Assembly (NCBI RefSeq): GCF_002903145.1
Contig: NZ_PPDJ01000008.1
Location: 124,001-188,000, forward strand
DNA length: 64,000 nucleotides
Direction of reading: 5' to 3'
From: Halobacteriovorax sp. DA5
GTDB taxonomy: Bacteria > Bdellovibrionota > Bacteriovoracia > Bacteriovoracales > Bacteriovoracaceae
The notes under the pieces were generated by a model, which searched no databases, was not told the origin of the DNA, and saw nothing but the letters and a program-made list of their open reading frames with translations. Position 1 is the stretch's first letter, and each line of letters begins with the position of its first letter. Shown one piece after another: positions 54,501 through 62,719 of this stretch. The position numbers and the translations under genes are program-made.

Positions 54501-54704
54501 TTTAACTTGTGTAGGCTCTTCTATTTTTCTGAAAAGGTCACTAAGTTCTGGAATAGCATTTACAGGGGCCCAATCCCCTGTTGGAAATTTTTGGAATAGA
54601 CACGAATCATCGATTGCATCTTTATGACCCAGCTCAATTAATTCGGAAAATACAAAGGGGCCCAAAACCTTATTTGCTTTGGTTTTGACACGAAACTTTA
54701 TCAT
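51537..54704 (-). CDS. Giant GYF_2/TPR membrane protein
   Basis: 1055 residues. Residues 1-60 resemble the GYF_2/DUF4339 fold (GPFVFSELIELGHKD, then a GDWAPVNAIPELSDLF end). An acidic linker (about 60-260) carries four similar Thr-containing motifs. One membrane helix lies near 272-288 (NLTVALFLVVAIIFLM) after a lysine-rich stretch, so the N-terminus is cytoplasmic. The remaining 750 residues are tetratricopeptide-like helices in the periplasm (for example IQGATKLFQQSLKIYDDE and PNDADLNKMMGFLYKELGQP). Likely a scaffold. It follows the membrane module by 31 bases with no terminator. Confidence 0.75.
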   Translation of the reverse strand: MIKFRVKTKANKVLGPFVFSELIELGHKDAIDDSCLFQKFPTGDWAPVNAIPELSDLFRKIEEPTQVKDKTEKEVKYAQTDSEQKHHTLIGEDKTAFNEFKFSKDKDIDIDYQEIEEKFKAKKELEDEARDEVELEEEPPAIDKTVLVNVSSLKKQKQQADDDEDIAKTVVINNFKDEFDLDDEDDDNGESGESKEKEPEPEPEEIVDADAATQMFNLAELKREELPTKTEDYSDIELQIMQEERRLKKKPKKKIIEKKAEKKIVTSNKKRNLTVALFLVVAIIFLMPEEKKEIETVVVPKISFPVATEIAQPQKAQIAYTEGLAFFKKDGFVNRISAANKFNLSLRYKFSGNPAISKLIHSYSDLLIDTQNKFEAGQVLSKLIRIEDSKLLSDIDVVIGAAQFYAYFQKYETAIFTIERYNYLKSNKPSIKLFSIYLNYLLKAGELEKAKIVYDKLFNAKIRTVESIDAMVNYLLLNENSTQALKLITENQSKFQSDYRFLIIYGDLLLELEKMGELNKIASILIAKYGGGSPYNFAQGLKFMGFIKAYNKDIQGATKLFQQSLKIYDDESLRDTLATLDVAGSDLTQKVISTSKIKVLIRQSKDEVALLNWDRAFELALRAVSLDETSIDAKLYLAELQVKRGYFDFAITTLTKLRALHPVNPRINYALIKANIMSYKKDEAKRLLSALSTSEKFRETFEFHMLLGLYYNLISNDKMAFDKFKAAIRVNPLSDVAQFEMAKIAFKNKRFKQTKIFLNEAMGLNPSNIDYKILNSKVLYETDGVTTAIGYLRQELLEHRDNPKLYGQIAVFYYRDQNYEAYREMKEVLDRLNKKDGALYSYLVEVSEIERNYKELVENAIKLLVYEPGNLLVREKLIITYIHMNNFGLANQHIDILEKRLPTYPRINYYRSKILFSQRKFKEAEKAALVEIEKHPNSEFGYYVLGEIYLIGKKVQEAKKNLSKAIQINKNYFDAIFSMGKLTFQTREFVPSLQFFQRANRLNPNDADLNKMMGFLYKELGQPNLAIDKFQRYLTLSPAARDRENILALINALKR

Positions 54705-54735
54705 GCCTTTATTATCCTAAGTATATGAAATTAAA

Positions 54736-55725
54736 TCAAATATAGGCTTTGCGTGGACTATTTTTCACAATACCAAAAATATTTTGCCTGTAAGCTAGCG
54801 AAATAATCAGGAATATCGTTGAAAGTAACTGTAAATTCGTTAAATAATCAATATGCAAATAAACGATATGCCCAATAAGAAATAGATAAGCTACATGAAT
54901 AATACTCATGAGCTTAGAAACTAGTGGTGAATAATCAACTTTATTTGCAAAAACTAACAAATATACGACTAGAAATAACTGATAAAAACTATCAAGACCA
55001 AAAGTCGGTAAATAGATGATTGCACTTGCTAAACAAATCGACATCAATTGAATCGCTTGAAAGCGAGTATCTACTTTAATAAAAGAAAAGATAACTTGCA
55101 GACTTAGAAATAGAAGATAGAAATAAGGACTAAGCTCAATATTTAAACCAATAAATCTCTCTAATACTGAAAGACAGAAAATATACTGTAGAATCGATAG
55201 ATAAGGACGATTCTTCTCTTTAGGCATTAGTAGTGCCGTTGTTACGACAATCAAAATTTCGTAAAAGAAGTTACCCAACTCTACGCCTTGAAATTCTTTC
55301 ACAAAGAAATAAACAACAGCAATTACAATCCAAGCAAGTATATAAAATAAACTATGCTCGCTTTTTTTGTCTGTATCAAAGAAACATAAAGCCCCTAAGA
55401 GAAGAACAATATCCGTAACACCTGTAAAATTCCAAATATTAAAAAGTGAGAACCAAAGGAGCGTAAAACCTTTGAATAAAGATCGAAGATCTCCCTTACT
55501 ATTAAAAAAGAAAAAAGAGAAAGTTACGGCCATTACAGCGAAGTAGCTTCTTTCTGTTGAAGAAAAAACATAGTCTTTAAATAAGAAATAGAAAACACCC
55601 AGAAATATTACTGATAGTATTGAAGTTCTCTGCTTCTCATTAATACCAGAATACTTTTCTAAAATTGAATTTAAAAAATATGTTACAGGATAAAAAAGTA
55701 GTAATGAATAAAAACTAGCTTGCAT
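54736..55725 (-). CDS. Polytopic membrane protein, last of the six-gene module (possible NuoN-like)
   Basis: 329 residues, about ten hydrophobic helices, few charged residues, no signal peptide. No motif shared clearly with known antiporter subunits. Position argues for the last, N-like, subunit of a complex I-like arm; sequence alone does not. Start overlaps the stop of the previous gene by 11 bases. Marked AT richness and Phe/Leu/Ile/Tyr bias, stronger than in the nuo genes upstream. Confidence 0.6.
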   Translation of the reverse strand: MQASFYSLLLFYPVTYFLNSILEKYSGINEKQRTSILSVIFLGVFYFLFKDYVFSSTERSYFAVMAVTFSFFFFNSKGDLRSLFKGFTLLWFSLFNIWNFTGVTDIVLLLGALCFFDTDKKSEHSLFYILAWIVIAVVYFFVKEFQGVELGNFFYEILIVVTTALLMPKEKNRPYLSILQYIFCLSVLERFIGLNIELSPYFYLLFLSLQVIFSFIKVDTRFQAIQLMSICLASAIIYLPTFGLDSFYQLFLVVYLLVFANKVDYSPLVSKLMSIIHVAYLFLIGHIVYLHIDYLTNLQLLSTIFLIISLAYRQNIFGIVKNSPRKAYI

Positions 55726-56554
55726 GGTTTAACTCCACACTCTTATTACAGAACTCGACAAAAATTGAGAGTAGAACAACTAACGGTATTAGCTTCGCTA
55801 GTCCAGTAAGAAATGAAAGGGATAAAATAATCGTTAGCATCGCTATATTCGATGTAATGATAAATTGTAAGCGATCCTTATATCCCTTAATAAATTCAGA
55901 TAGGCCGAGTAAACTTAAAGCCGTTAATAATAACGGTAGGCCATTAACTTCATTTAATAATAAAATAGATATCGCAAGGATATTAATTGAATTAGTAACG
56001 CCTTCTCTGAAGTGAAGAAAAACTAATAAAATTACAATTAGTGGTATTACTAACAAAGACGTACTTACAACATAATCAGAATAATTAATTAAAGTTAAAT
56101 ATTTTAAGATGAAAAGTGATAAAAAAACACTTTCGTCTTTAGAGAAAAATATGAAAATCAAAGATGAAATGACAAGCGCGTAAAAAAGGTAATAAAACTT
56201 ATCTTTAAAAATTAACAGTCCTAATAAATTTATAAATAAATAAGCTAAGAACTTAAAGTTATGTAACTTAGCAATTGATAGTAGCGACATTGATGCCAGT
56301 ACAAATGTTGCCAAGTTTGCTGCGCCAAATGTGACAAAGGACAACGGTGCCATCAGTGTTAAACTTAATGAATCTGACTTTCTCATTAAATAAAGAGTAA
56401 AAAACGCCCCAACCACAGGAAGAAAACCAAAGTTTATCCCTAAACTTAATCCTGAAAAACCAGTGTAATACATTACGCCACTTAAGAAGAAGCACAGAAG
56501 TGTAGAAAGGATGATCGAAGTCGCAAATGTTAGATGATCTCTATTTATTCTCAT
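55715..56554 (-). CDS. Polytopic membrane protein, fifth of the six-gene module (possible NuoM-like)
   Basis: 279 residues with eight to nine helices, much shorter than NuoM (about 500). I recognise no family; the N-terminal basic MRINRDH start and the helix pattern are all that can be read. It overlaps both neighbours (4 bases before, 11 after), so co-translation is likely. Confidence 0.6.
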   Translation of the reverse strand: MRINRDHLTFATSIILSTLLCFFLSGVMYYTGFSGLSLGINFGFLPVVGAFFTLYLMRKSDSLSLTLMAPLSFVTFGAANLATFVLASMSLLSIAKLHNFKFLAYLFINLLGLLIFKDKFYYLFYALVISSLIFIFFSKDESVFLSLFILKYLTLINYSDYVVSTSLLVIPLIVILLVFLHFREGVTNSINILAISILLLNEVNGLPLLLTALSLLGLSEFIKGYKDRLQFIITSNIAMLTIILSLSFLTGLAKLIPLVVLLSIFVEFCNKSVELNHAS

Positions 56555-57837
56555 TTAGTTACCACCTGAATAATTAATACAAGAAAATAAGTGGCCATAA
56601 TTATCATGCTTAATGCTCGTACACTACGATATGATAGAGCAAATACGCCCAAATGCGATTTTTGAATATTAAACTGCTGCTTAGAGCTATCCTTAAGAGC
56701 AAATACTCCATCTAAAAACGCAAATCGCTTTAAGTTACCTAAATTAATTTTTGTTCCGATTAAAGAAACACTAACCGGTAATTTCGATACAAATCCAAAC
56801 ACTATAAGACTCAATATAAGATAAGAGCTAATCGCATAATAAATAGAAGTCTTATCAACCTCACCGATGGCCCCTTGAAATAAAATTAAACCGAATGAAA
56901 TTAGGCTCATTGTTATCAAACTATAAAGAAACTCAAACCATTGTAATCCGAACTTATTGTGTATTGTTGAATCCGTATTCAGTAATAAGATTATGATGGC
57001 AATAACAAAACTCAAAATAATAATTGTTAAATTTTGAATAGAGAAAGCTAATGTGAGTAAACCAACTATCCAGATCTGATCAAAAAGCTCATAAGAAAAG
57101 TACTTTTTTAGTACTTCTGACTCTAAAACTAATAGATTCTTTGTTGTAATAAGTGACTTACTTACGTAATAAAAAACTATAATCGACATAAGTAAGGTTT
57201 CTAAATTTAATAGTACCGCTATGATTGAAGAAAGTAAGAAAACTGTTTTAAATATAGTTGCCTTACTGATTACAGTTATAAATAGTAAAATCGACAATGA
57301 AATCAGAAAAACATTAAGCGTTGGAGATATATGCTGAATATTAGAAAGCAATAACACTGACATGATCACACCGTCAGTAATTGCAAAATCTTCATCGCTT
57401 GAATGCATAAAACTTAAAAGTAAATATACTGTAAATAAATACTTAAAAGATGTAGATTTATCGACCAAAGTTAAAAAGCAAATAATTGCAATCTTCAAAA
57501 TATCCAAAGAGCGATATTTTAAATCAGGCTTGGCAAAATTAAATAAACTACATGCACTAAAACCAATTATCTTTAGATTTATATCAACTGGCAGAAGTAA
57601 AACTGCAAATGGAAGTACTTCATAAACCTTACGTTGCCCCTGATCAATAACTAGATATGAGAGAACGAAAGGTATAATTGTATTGAAAAAATCAAACTCG
57701 ACACCGGAGAAGAAATAAATAAAGTTCAATAAAATAGGAAAAATACTAATAAATGCTTTTCCATAATTATTTATACGATTACTAAAGTGTAATCCTATTA
57801 GAGAAAGGATAAATAATGAGATATTTATATAAATCAT
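56551..57837 (-). CDS. Polytopic membrane protein, fourth of the six-gene module (possible NuoL-like)
   Basis: 428 residues, about thirteen helices. Shorter than NuoL (about 600). The C-terminal RFAFLDGVFALKD, then an amphipathic stretch and a last helix following LSYRSVRALSMII, resemble the layout of the NuoL end, where a loop and lateral helix lead to a final helix. Sparse intramembrane charges; the conserved Lys/Glu proton-path residues of antiporter subunits are not evident. ATGA overlaps on both sides. Confidence 0.6.
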   Translation of the reverse strand: MIYINISLFILSLIGLHFSNRINNYGKAFISIFPILLNFIYFFSGVEFDFFNTIIPFVLSYLVIDQGQRKVYEVLPFAVLLLPVDINLKIIGFSACSLFNFAKPDLKYRSLDILKIAIICFLTLVDKSTSFKYLFTVYLLLSFMHSSDEDFAITDGVIMSVLLLSNIQHISPTLNVFLISLSILLFITVISKATIFKTVFLLSSIIAVLLNLETLLMSIIVFYYVSKSLITTKNLLVLESEVLKKYFSYELFDQIWIVGLLTLAFSIQNLTIIILSFVIAIIILLLNTDSTIHNKFGLQWFEFLYSLITMSLISFGLILFQGAIGEVDKTSIYYAISSYLILSLIVFGFVSKLPVSVSLIGTKINLGNLKRFAFLDGVFALKDSSKQQFNIQKSHLGVFALSYRSVRALSMIIMATYFLVLIIQVVTK

Positions 57838-58094
57838 TTTAACCCCTGCCTTACTTTAAACTCTTTAAAAATAGAATTAATGATTAAGAAGATTGGTGCA
57901 GAATAAATAAAGATCATCACACCATCACCTAAACTAATCGACTCTTGTACTCTTAAATCGATCAGTAGTAGAAAAATTGTTATAATAGTAAAAAGAGAAA
58001 ACAGCTTCTTAGTAAATCTCTTCGTAAAAAGATAAACGCCAATATTTATAACAAATAAAATTGAAAGAAGTGAAAATGGATCGATATTATGCAT
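57834..58094 (-). CDS. NuoK-like small membrane protein lacking the conserved glutamates
   Basis: About 86 residues from the ATG at 58094, preceded by GGAGATAAGA (an upstream in-frame ATG at 58106 is less well placed). Three helices, as in NuoK. Helix 1, SLLSILFVINIGVYLFTKR, and the tail after helix 3 (FKEFKVRQGLK) follow the NuoK pattern, and GDGVMIFIYSAP aligns with the start of NuoK helix 3. The two glutamates of NuoK's membrane helices are absent. It overlaps both neighbouring genes. Confidence 0.6.
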   Translation of the reverse strand: MHNIDPFSLLSILFVINIGVYLFTKRFTKKLFSLFTIITIFLLLIDLRVQESISLGDGVMIFIYSAPIFLIINSIFKEFKVRQGLK

Positions 58095-58533
58095 TCTTAT
58101 CTCCATCTAAATTTACGATTGATAAAAATGCTATAAAAACAAGCAAAACACTAAATTTCAGTAATATTGTCCAATCAACATGTGTATCGACATTAAAGTT
58201 ATTAATGGCCCCAATTAAACCACCAGAACTTTTAAGGTGATAAATATTAACAGAAAACACACCTAATATAATTGTCGTAAATAAAAAGTACGGTAAGTAT
58301 TCAAAACGCTTAAAGCGTACTTCTGAGGTTGGAAAGCAATATTCAATAACACTTAAGATTAATATAAAAAGTGATAAGAAAATAAATAAGAAATACAATA
58401 ATACCGTTGAAGATACTCCTAGAAAATTTAGAAGTAACATCGTAAGAGATATTGGATAGATAATCATTGTATATCTCTTTCTAGAGAATGCAGCTAATAA
58501 GAAAAATATTATAATTAAGATATTAAAATACAT
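58087..58533 (-). CDS. NuoJ-like membrane protein
   Basis: 148 residues, four to five helices, near the lower end of the NuoJ range. Helix 3 (LYFLFIFLSLFILILSVIEY) sits where NuoJ has its EIIVYAGAIMVLF-type helix, and a polar loop (SGGLIGAINNFNVDTHVD) followed by one last helix repeats NuoJ's end. The conserved NuoJ helix-3 Glu/Tyr are not preserved. Start overlaps the H-like gene by 11 bases. Confidence 0.55.
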   Translation of the reverse strand: MYFNILIIIFFLLAAFSRKRYTMIIYPISLTMLLLNFLGVSSTVLLYFLFIFLSLFILILSVIEYCFPTSEVRFKRFEYLPYFLFTTIILGVFSVNIYHLKSSGGLIGAINNFNVDTHVDWTILLKFSVLLVFIAFLSIVNLDGDKNA

Positions 58534-59347
58534 TGAATACCTTTGTTATACATAGAATCATAACAACCACTAAGCTATAGACAGTTCTACTTCTCGCACT
58601 AAGAAGTATTGTCGAGTAATCTTTCAAAGGCTGAAATTTTAAATATGTATTACTTAAAATAATTAACACTGCCTGAAAAAAGAGTACAAATAACGTTAAG
58701 ACAAAATAATATAGTGGTACTGAATCAAACTTAGCTTTAAATAAATGTGACCAATCACTATTAGTAAAAGTTAAATTGATAAAGAATAAAGTAACTAAAC
58801 ACTGATATAAGAGTCTAACGTAAGAACACTGTATGCTTATATACTTCTTATCTGAATAAATAGTGCCGGCCTTAATAACTTCAACTTCAGTAGTATAAAA
58901 AAGAATTAATAACGGTAAGCTGAAACAGAGTTTTAAGAGAAAGATATTTGATTGAATCAGGGAATAAACTAATAATAATATGCTTAGGATAATTGCCTGA
59001 GTAAGTACAATTTGTGTTTTTTCAATTATTTCTGAACGAATAAGTGATAGCCTAAATCTGAAAATACCTACAAAAACTGTAGTTGCAATAATTAGAGCAT
59101 AAAAAGGCAAGATGTAGCGTATTTCATTAGTTAATAAGAAATATGCACTAAGTGTTTGTCCAAAAATAGCTAAAAACAAAATAACTATAAAAGAATTAAA
59201 ACTTAGAGCATCAACTCTTTCAATATTGTGAGTTGAAGCTAAGTACCTCTTTAAACTTAAGATCGGTAGTATCTCTTTTGAATTAAGAAGAGAACCCATT
59301 AATTGAATAACGATAAGCCATAGTGGCAAAGTAATAATTAGTTCCAA
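58523..59347 (-). CDS. NuoH-like membrane protein, degenerate
   Basis: 274 residues, about eight helices, close to NuoH (about 325). TTEVEVIKAGTIYSD (about 152-166) occupies the place of the NuoH loop with AEQELADGYHIEYSG-type sequence, keeping acidic and Gly-Tyr positions; YLKFQPLKDYSTILL (about 235-249) matches the LPRPRYDQVM region before the last helix. The usual conserved glutamates and the quinone-site Arg-rich start are otherwise missing. First of the six overlapping genes. Confidence 0.6.
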   Translation of the reverse strand: MELIITLPLWLIVIQLMGSLLNSKEILPILSLKRYLASTHNIERVDALSFNSFIVILFLAIFGQTLSAYFLLTNEIRYILPFYALIIATTVFVGIFRFRLSLIRSEIIEKTQIVLTQAIILSILLLVYSLIQSNIFLLKLCFSLPLLILFYTTEVEVIKAGTIYSDKKYISIQCSYVRLLYQCLVTLFFINLTFTNSDWSHLFKAKFDSVPLYYFVLTLFVLFFQAVLIILSNTYLKFQPLKDYSTILLSARSRTVYSLVVVMILCITKVFNVF

Positions 59348-59373
59348 GAACTATCCTCTTTAATTTTAGATAA

Positions 59374-59673
59374 TTACAAAATTAGTAGTATTAAAATTGT
59401 AGCAAGACCAATCAATATTGAATACGCTTCTTTGTAAAAATCTAGGGTTTGAGCACCTAGAATCACTACTGTAATCATGGCCACAACTTGAAAGACAATA
59501 AGAAGTTTAAAAGTAGCTTTAAGTGATTTTAAATTAGATTTGGCCAGATGAGACTCGCGATTAAGTTTCTTAAATGGAGCCTGGGCCACTTTAGGTTTGA
59601 AAAACAAGGGGTAGCCTAAGACTACCCCAAGAATTAAAAAGAAAATTAAAGATGTTAGTAGTACTAATTCCAT
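59374..59673 (-). CDS. Small membrane protein between nuoN and the module
   Basis: 99 residues with an N-terminal helix (about 3-25), a basic amphipathic middle (VAQAPFKKLNRESHLAKSNL), and two C-terminal helices. It begins one base after the nuoN stop. No family recognised. Could be an accessory subunit of complex I or a link to the following module. Confidence 0.65.
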   Translation of the reverse strand: MELVLLTSLIFFLILGVVLGYPLFFKPKVAQAPFKKLNRESHLAKSNLKSLKATFKLLIVFQVVAMITVVILGAQTLDFYKEAYSILIGLATILILLIL

Positions 59674-59674
59674 A

Positions 59675-61153
59675 CTACTTAATTAGGAGCAATGCTCCGT
59701 TAGCAAGAGCGATAAGCTTTTGCCAGAAAATACCAAGAAGTACAACTGGAAGCGTGTAAGCTCCGATTACTAGTTGGTTTACGAATCCTAGGCCACCAAT
59801 TTGCTCATCAGACTCAGCATCTTTAAGAACCATTACACGAACAACTTTCATGTAGTAGTAAAGAGAGATTACAGAGTTAAGAGCTGTGATTACCGCTAGT
59901 ACGTAGAATTTCTTATCAATAATTGCAGCTAAAATGTTGAACTTAGCAACGAATCCAGATAAAGGAGGAAGACCTGCTAAAGAGAACATTGTAATTGCCA
60001 TAGCAATTGCCATCGCCGGATGCTTTTTAATAAGACCAGAGAAACGATCGATGTGATCATTACCGTAGTGATCTTGAATAAATGAAGCAACATAGAAAGC
60101 TACAAGTGTCATAAATAAGTAAGTTACAGAATAGAAAAGAATTGCAGTCCATCCTGATTTACCAAGTACGATCGCACCTAGCATCATTACACCAGCGTGA
60201 GAAATTGAAGAGAAAGCTAGCATTCTCTTAATTGAGCGCTGACCGATTGCTGATACGTTACCAACTGTCATTGTTAGAGCAGCTACAATACTTAGAAGAA
60301 CTAACCAAGAGTCCTTAAGAACACCAACATCACCACCAAAGAATACTTGAGTAAGACGAGCAAATGCTACGATACCTGCAAACTTAGGAACTAGTGAGAA
60401 GAATGCTGTAACTGGCAGAGGTGAACCTTCGTAAACATCTGGTGACCACATGTGGAAAGGAACACAAGAAATCTTATAACCAATCCCTACAAAGAAAAGT
60501 AGAAATGAAGGAATAAGAATTGCTGTTTGCTCAGTTGAAAGAGTTGTTAGCATTGGCATAAGTTCAGAGAAGTTAATCGTTCCAAGCACACCAAAGATGT
60601 GACTCATACCAAATAACATCATACCAGCTGTTACACCACCATATAGAACATACTTAAGACCTGCTTCAGTTGAACGTTCATCGTTCTTCTTAAGAGCGGC
60701 CATTGCATATGAAAGTAGTGAAAGTGTTTCAATACCTAAGTAGAATAGAAGCATATTGTTTGCAGAAGCTAGAAGCATCCCACCGACTAAAACTCCCATT
60801 GCAAGGATTGTGTATTCAGCTTTAGTTCCTTCGTAAAGATCTTTTGAAATCTTAGAAAGATAAATAACACCAGCTGTACTTAGGATCATTACGATCTTTG
60901 CAAAACCTGAGAAGTGATCAATAACTAAAGACTTAGTAAAAATTTGTGTTGGCTCAATACCAAGTCCTTTGACTTGATAAATAAGCGCACAAAGTAGTCC
61001 AAGCATTGAACCCCAGTAAAACATGTTCTTTGAGCTACCTTTTTCATCATTTCCGTAAGTAGCTTCGATGAGGATTAAGGCCCCCATCGTGAAGCATACT
61101 AAAAGCTCCGGAATATAATGTGAGATACTCGCTAAATAATTTAAAGCCATCAC
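59675..61153 (-). CDS. nuoN: NADH-quinone oxidoreductase subunit N
   Basis: 492 residues, normal length, about 14 helices. One of three antiporter-like proton-pumping subunits in the membrane arm of complex I. Recognisable blocks: GIETLSLLSYAMAAL, KKNDERSTEAGLKYVLYG, GYKISCVPFHMWSPDVYEG and the later FSLAGLPPLSGFVAKF. Starts 15 bases after nuoM in the usual L-M-N order. Confidence 0.96.
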   Translation of the reverse strand: MMALNYLASISHYIPELLVCFTMGALILIEATYGNDEKGSSKNMFYWGSMLGLLCALIYQVKGLGIEPTQIFTKSLVIDHFSGFAKIVMILSTAGVIYLSKISKDLYEGTKAEYTILAMGVLVGGMLLASANNMLLFYLGIETLSLLSYAMAALKKNDERSTEAGLKYVLYGGVTAGMMLFGMSHIFGVLGTINFSELMPMLTTLSTEQTAILIPSFLLFFVGIGYKISCVPFHMWSPDVYEGSPLPVTAFFSLVPKFAGIVAFARLTQVFFGGDVGVLKDSWLVLLSIVAALTMTVGNVSAIGQRSIKRMLAFSSISHAGVMMLGAIVLGKSGWTAILFYSVTYLFMTLVAFYVASFIQDHYGNDHIDRFSGLIKKHPAMAIAMAITMFSLAGLPPLSGFVAKFNILAAIIDKKFYVLAVITALNSVISLYYYMKVVRVMVLKDAESDEQIGGLGFVNQLVIGAYTLPVVLLGIFWQKLIALANGALLLIK

Positions 61154-61168
61154 TTCACCTATTGACTA

Positions 61169-62701
61169 TTAAAAAGTCGCTAATAATGAAACTAGTTTAC
61201 CTACAGAAGCCTTCATCATATCTAGTAATGGAGATGGCCAAATACCAAATAGGATTACTGCGATACATAGTGGAACCATGTAGAAGATTTCTCTAGCATT
61301 CATATCTGTATAAGATTTGTTTTCTTCAATAACTTCACCAAAGAACATTCTCTTGAACATCCATAGAAGGTAAGCAGCACCAAGAAGAAGACCAATAACT
61401 GCAAGAACAGTAATTGTTGTAAATCTATTGTAGATCCCTAGGAAAATTAGAGCTTCAGAGATGAAACCTGAAAGTCCTGGAAGACCCATTGATGCGAACA
61501 TCGCAATGATGAAAACAATCGAGAATTTTGGTAATTGTGTATAAAGACCACCAAAACCTTTAGTTCCGTCTGGTCTAACGATCCATCTGTGGTGAGATCT
61601 TTCATAAAGAATACCAATAAGAAGGAACATCATAGCTGTTGAAGTACCGTGGTTGAACATCTGAAGAACAGCACCGTTCATACCTTGAACTGTCATAGCA
61701 GCAAGACCTAGCATTACGAATCCCATGTGAGAAACTGAAGAGTATGCAACAAGTTTCTTAACATCTGTTTGTGCCATTGCACAGAACGCACCGTAAATAA
61801 CGTTAATTAAACCTAGCCATGCGATAGCATCTGCAAAGTAAACAGAAGCTGATGGGAAGATTGGGAATGCAATTCTTAGGAAACCATAAGTACCCATCTT
61901 AAGTAGTACACCGGCAAGGATAACTGAGATCGCTGTTGGTGCCTGTACGTGAGCGTGTGGTAGCCAAGTATGGAATGGGAAAACTGGAACCTTGATTGCA
62001 AAACCGATGAAAAGTGCTACGAAGAATACTTTTGCAAATGGAAGTGCCATACCAAAGATATTTACAGTTTCGTTTACAAATTTACCGCCTGAAAGCGCTA
62101 GAATATTGAATGAATCAACACCTTGTCCTGTTACGAAGTATAGTGCAACCATACCAACAAGCATTAGGATTGAACCAAAGAATGTATATAAGAAGAATTT
62201 AACAGCTGCATATTCTCTGTTCTCACCACCCCAAATACCGATAAGGAAGAACATTGGGATTAGCATTACTTCCCAGTAAACATAGAACAGGAAGAAATCC
62301 ATTGATAAGAATACACCGTAAACAGTTGATTGAAGCATTAGTAGTAATGCAAAGTATCCCTTAACTTGCTTTTTAACTGTCCATGAAGAAAGGATACAGA
62401 TCGCAAAAAGTAGCGAAGTTAAAAGAACCATTGGTAATGAAATACCATCAATTCCTAGGTGATAAAAAATGTTAAACTGTGAAATCCAAGAATGTTTAAT
62501 TGTAAACATTTCTTGCATACCTGGCACAGTGTTGTCGAATTTCATGTATAGACAACCTGATAAAACCAGCGTGATCACAGTATTAATCAAAGACCATACT
62601 CTAATTGCCGTCTCTTTCGTCTTAGGTAATAAAAGTACCCCAAGAACACCGATCATAGGCATCCACAGAATCCAACTTAATAGATTAGAATGTGCGTTCA
62701 C
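61169..62701 (-). CDS. nuoM: NADH-quinone oxidoreductase subunit M
   Basis: 510 residues. Antiporter-like membrane subunit of complex I with about 14 helices. FYVYWEVMLIPMFFLIG, VKFFLYTFFGSILML, KVPVFPFHTWLPHAHVQAP and KKLVAYSSVSHMGFV are hallmarks, including the conserved Glu and Lys residues of the proton path. Starts 18 bases after nuoL. Confidence 0.97.
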   Translation of the reverse strand: MNAHSNLLSWILWMPMIGVLGVLLLPKTKETAIRVWSLINTVITLVLSGCLYMKFDNTVPGMQEMFTIKHSWISQFNIFYHLGIDGISLPMVLLTSLLFAICILSSWTVKKQVKGYFALLLMLQSTVYGVFLSMDFFLFYVYWEVMLIPMFFLIGIWGGENREYAAVKFFLYTFFGSILMLVGMVALYFVTGQGVDSFNILALSGGKFVNETVNIFGMALPFAKVFFVALFIGFAIKVPVFPFHTWLPHAHVQAPTAISVILAGVLLKMGTYGFLRIAFPIFPSASVYFADAIAWLGLINVIYGAFCAMAQTDVKKLVAYSSVSHMGFVMLGLAAMTVQGMNGAVLQMFNHGTSTAMMFLLIGILYERSHHRWIVRPDGTKGFGGLYTQLPKFSIVFIIAMFASMGLPGLSGFISEALIFLGIYNRFTTITVLAVIGLLLGAAYLLWMFKRMFFGEVIEENKSYTDMNAREIFYMVPLCIAVILFGIWPSPLLDMMKASVGKLVSLLATF

Positions 62702-62719
62702 TGTAACTCCTTAATTCTC

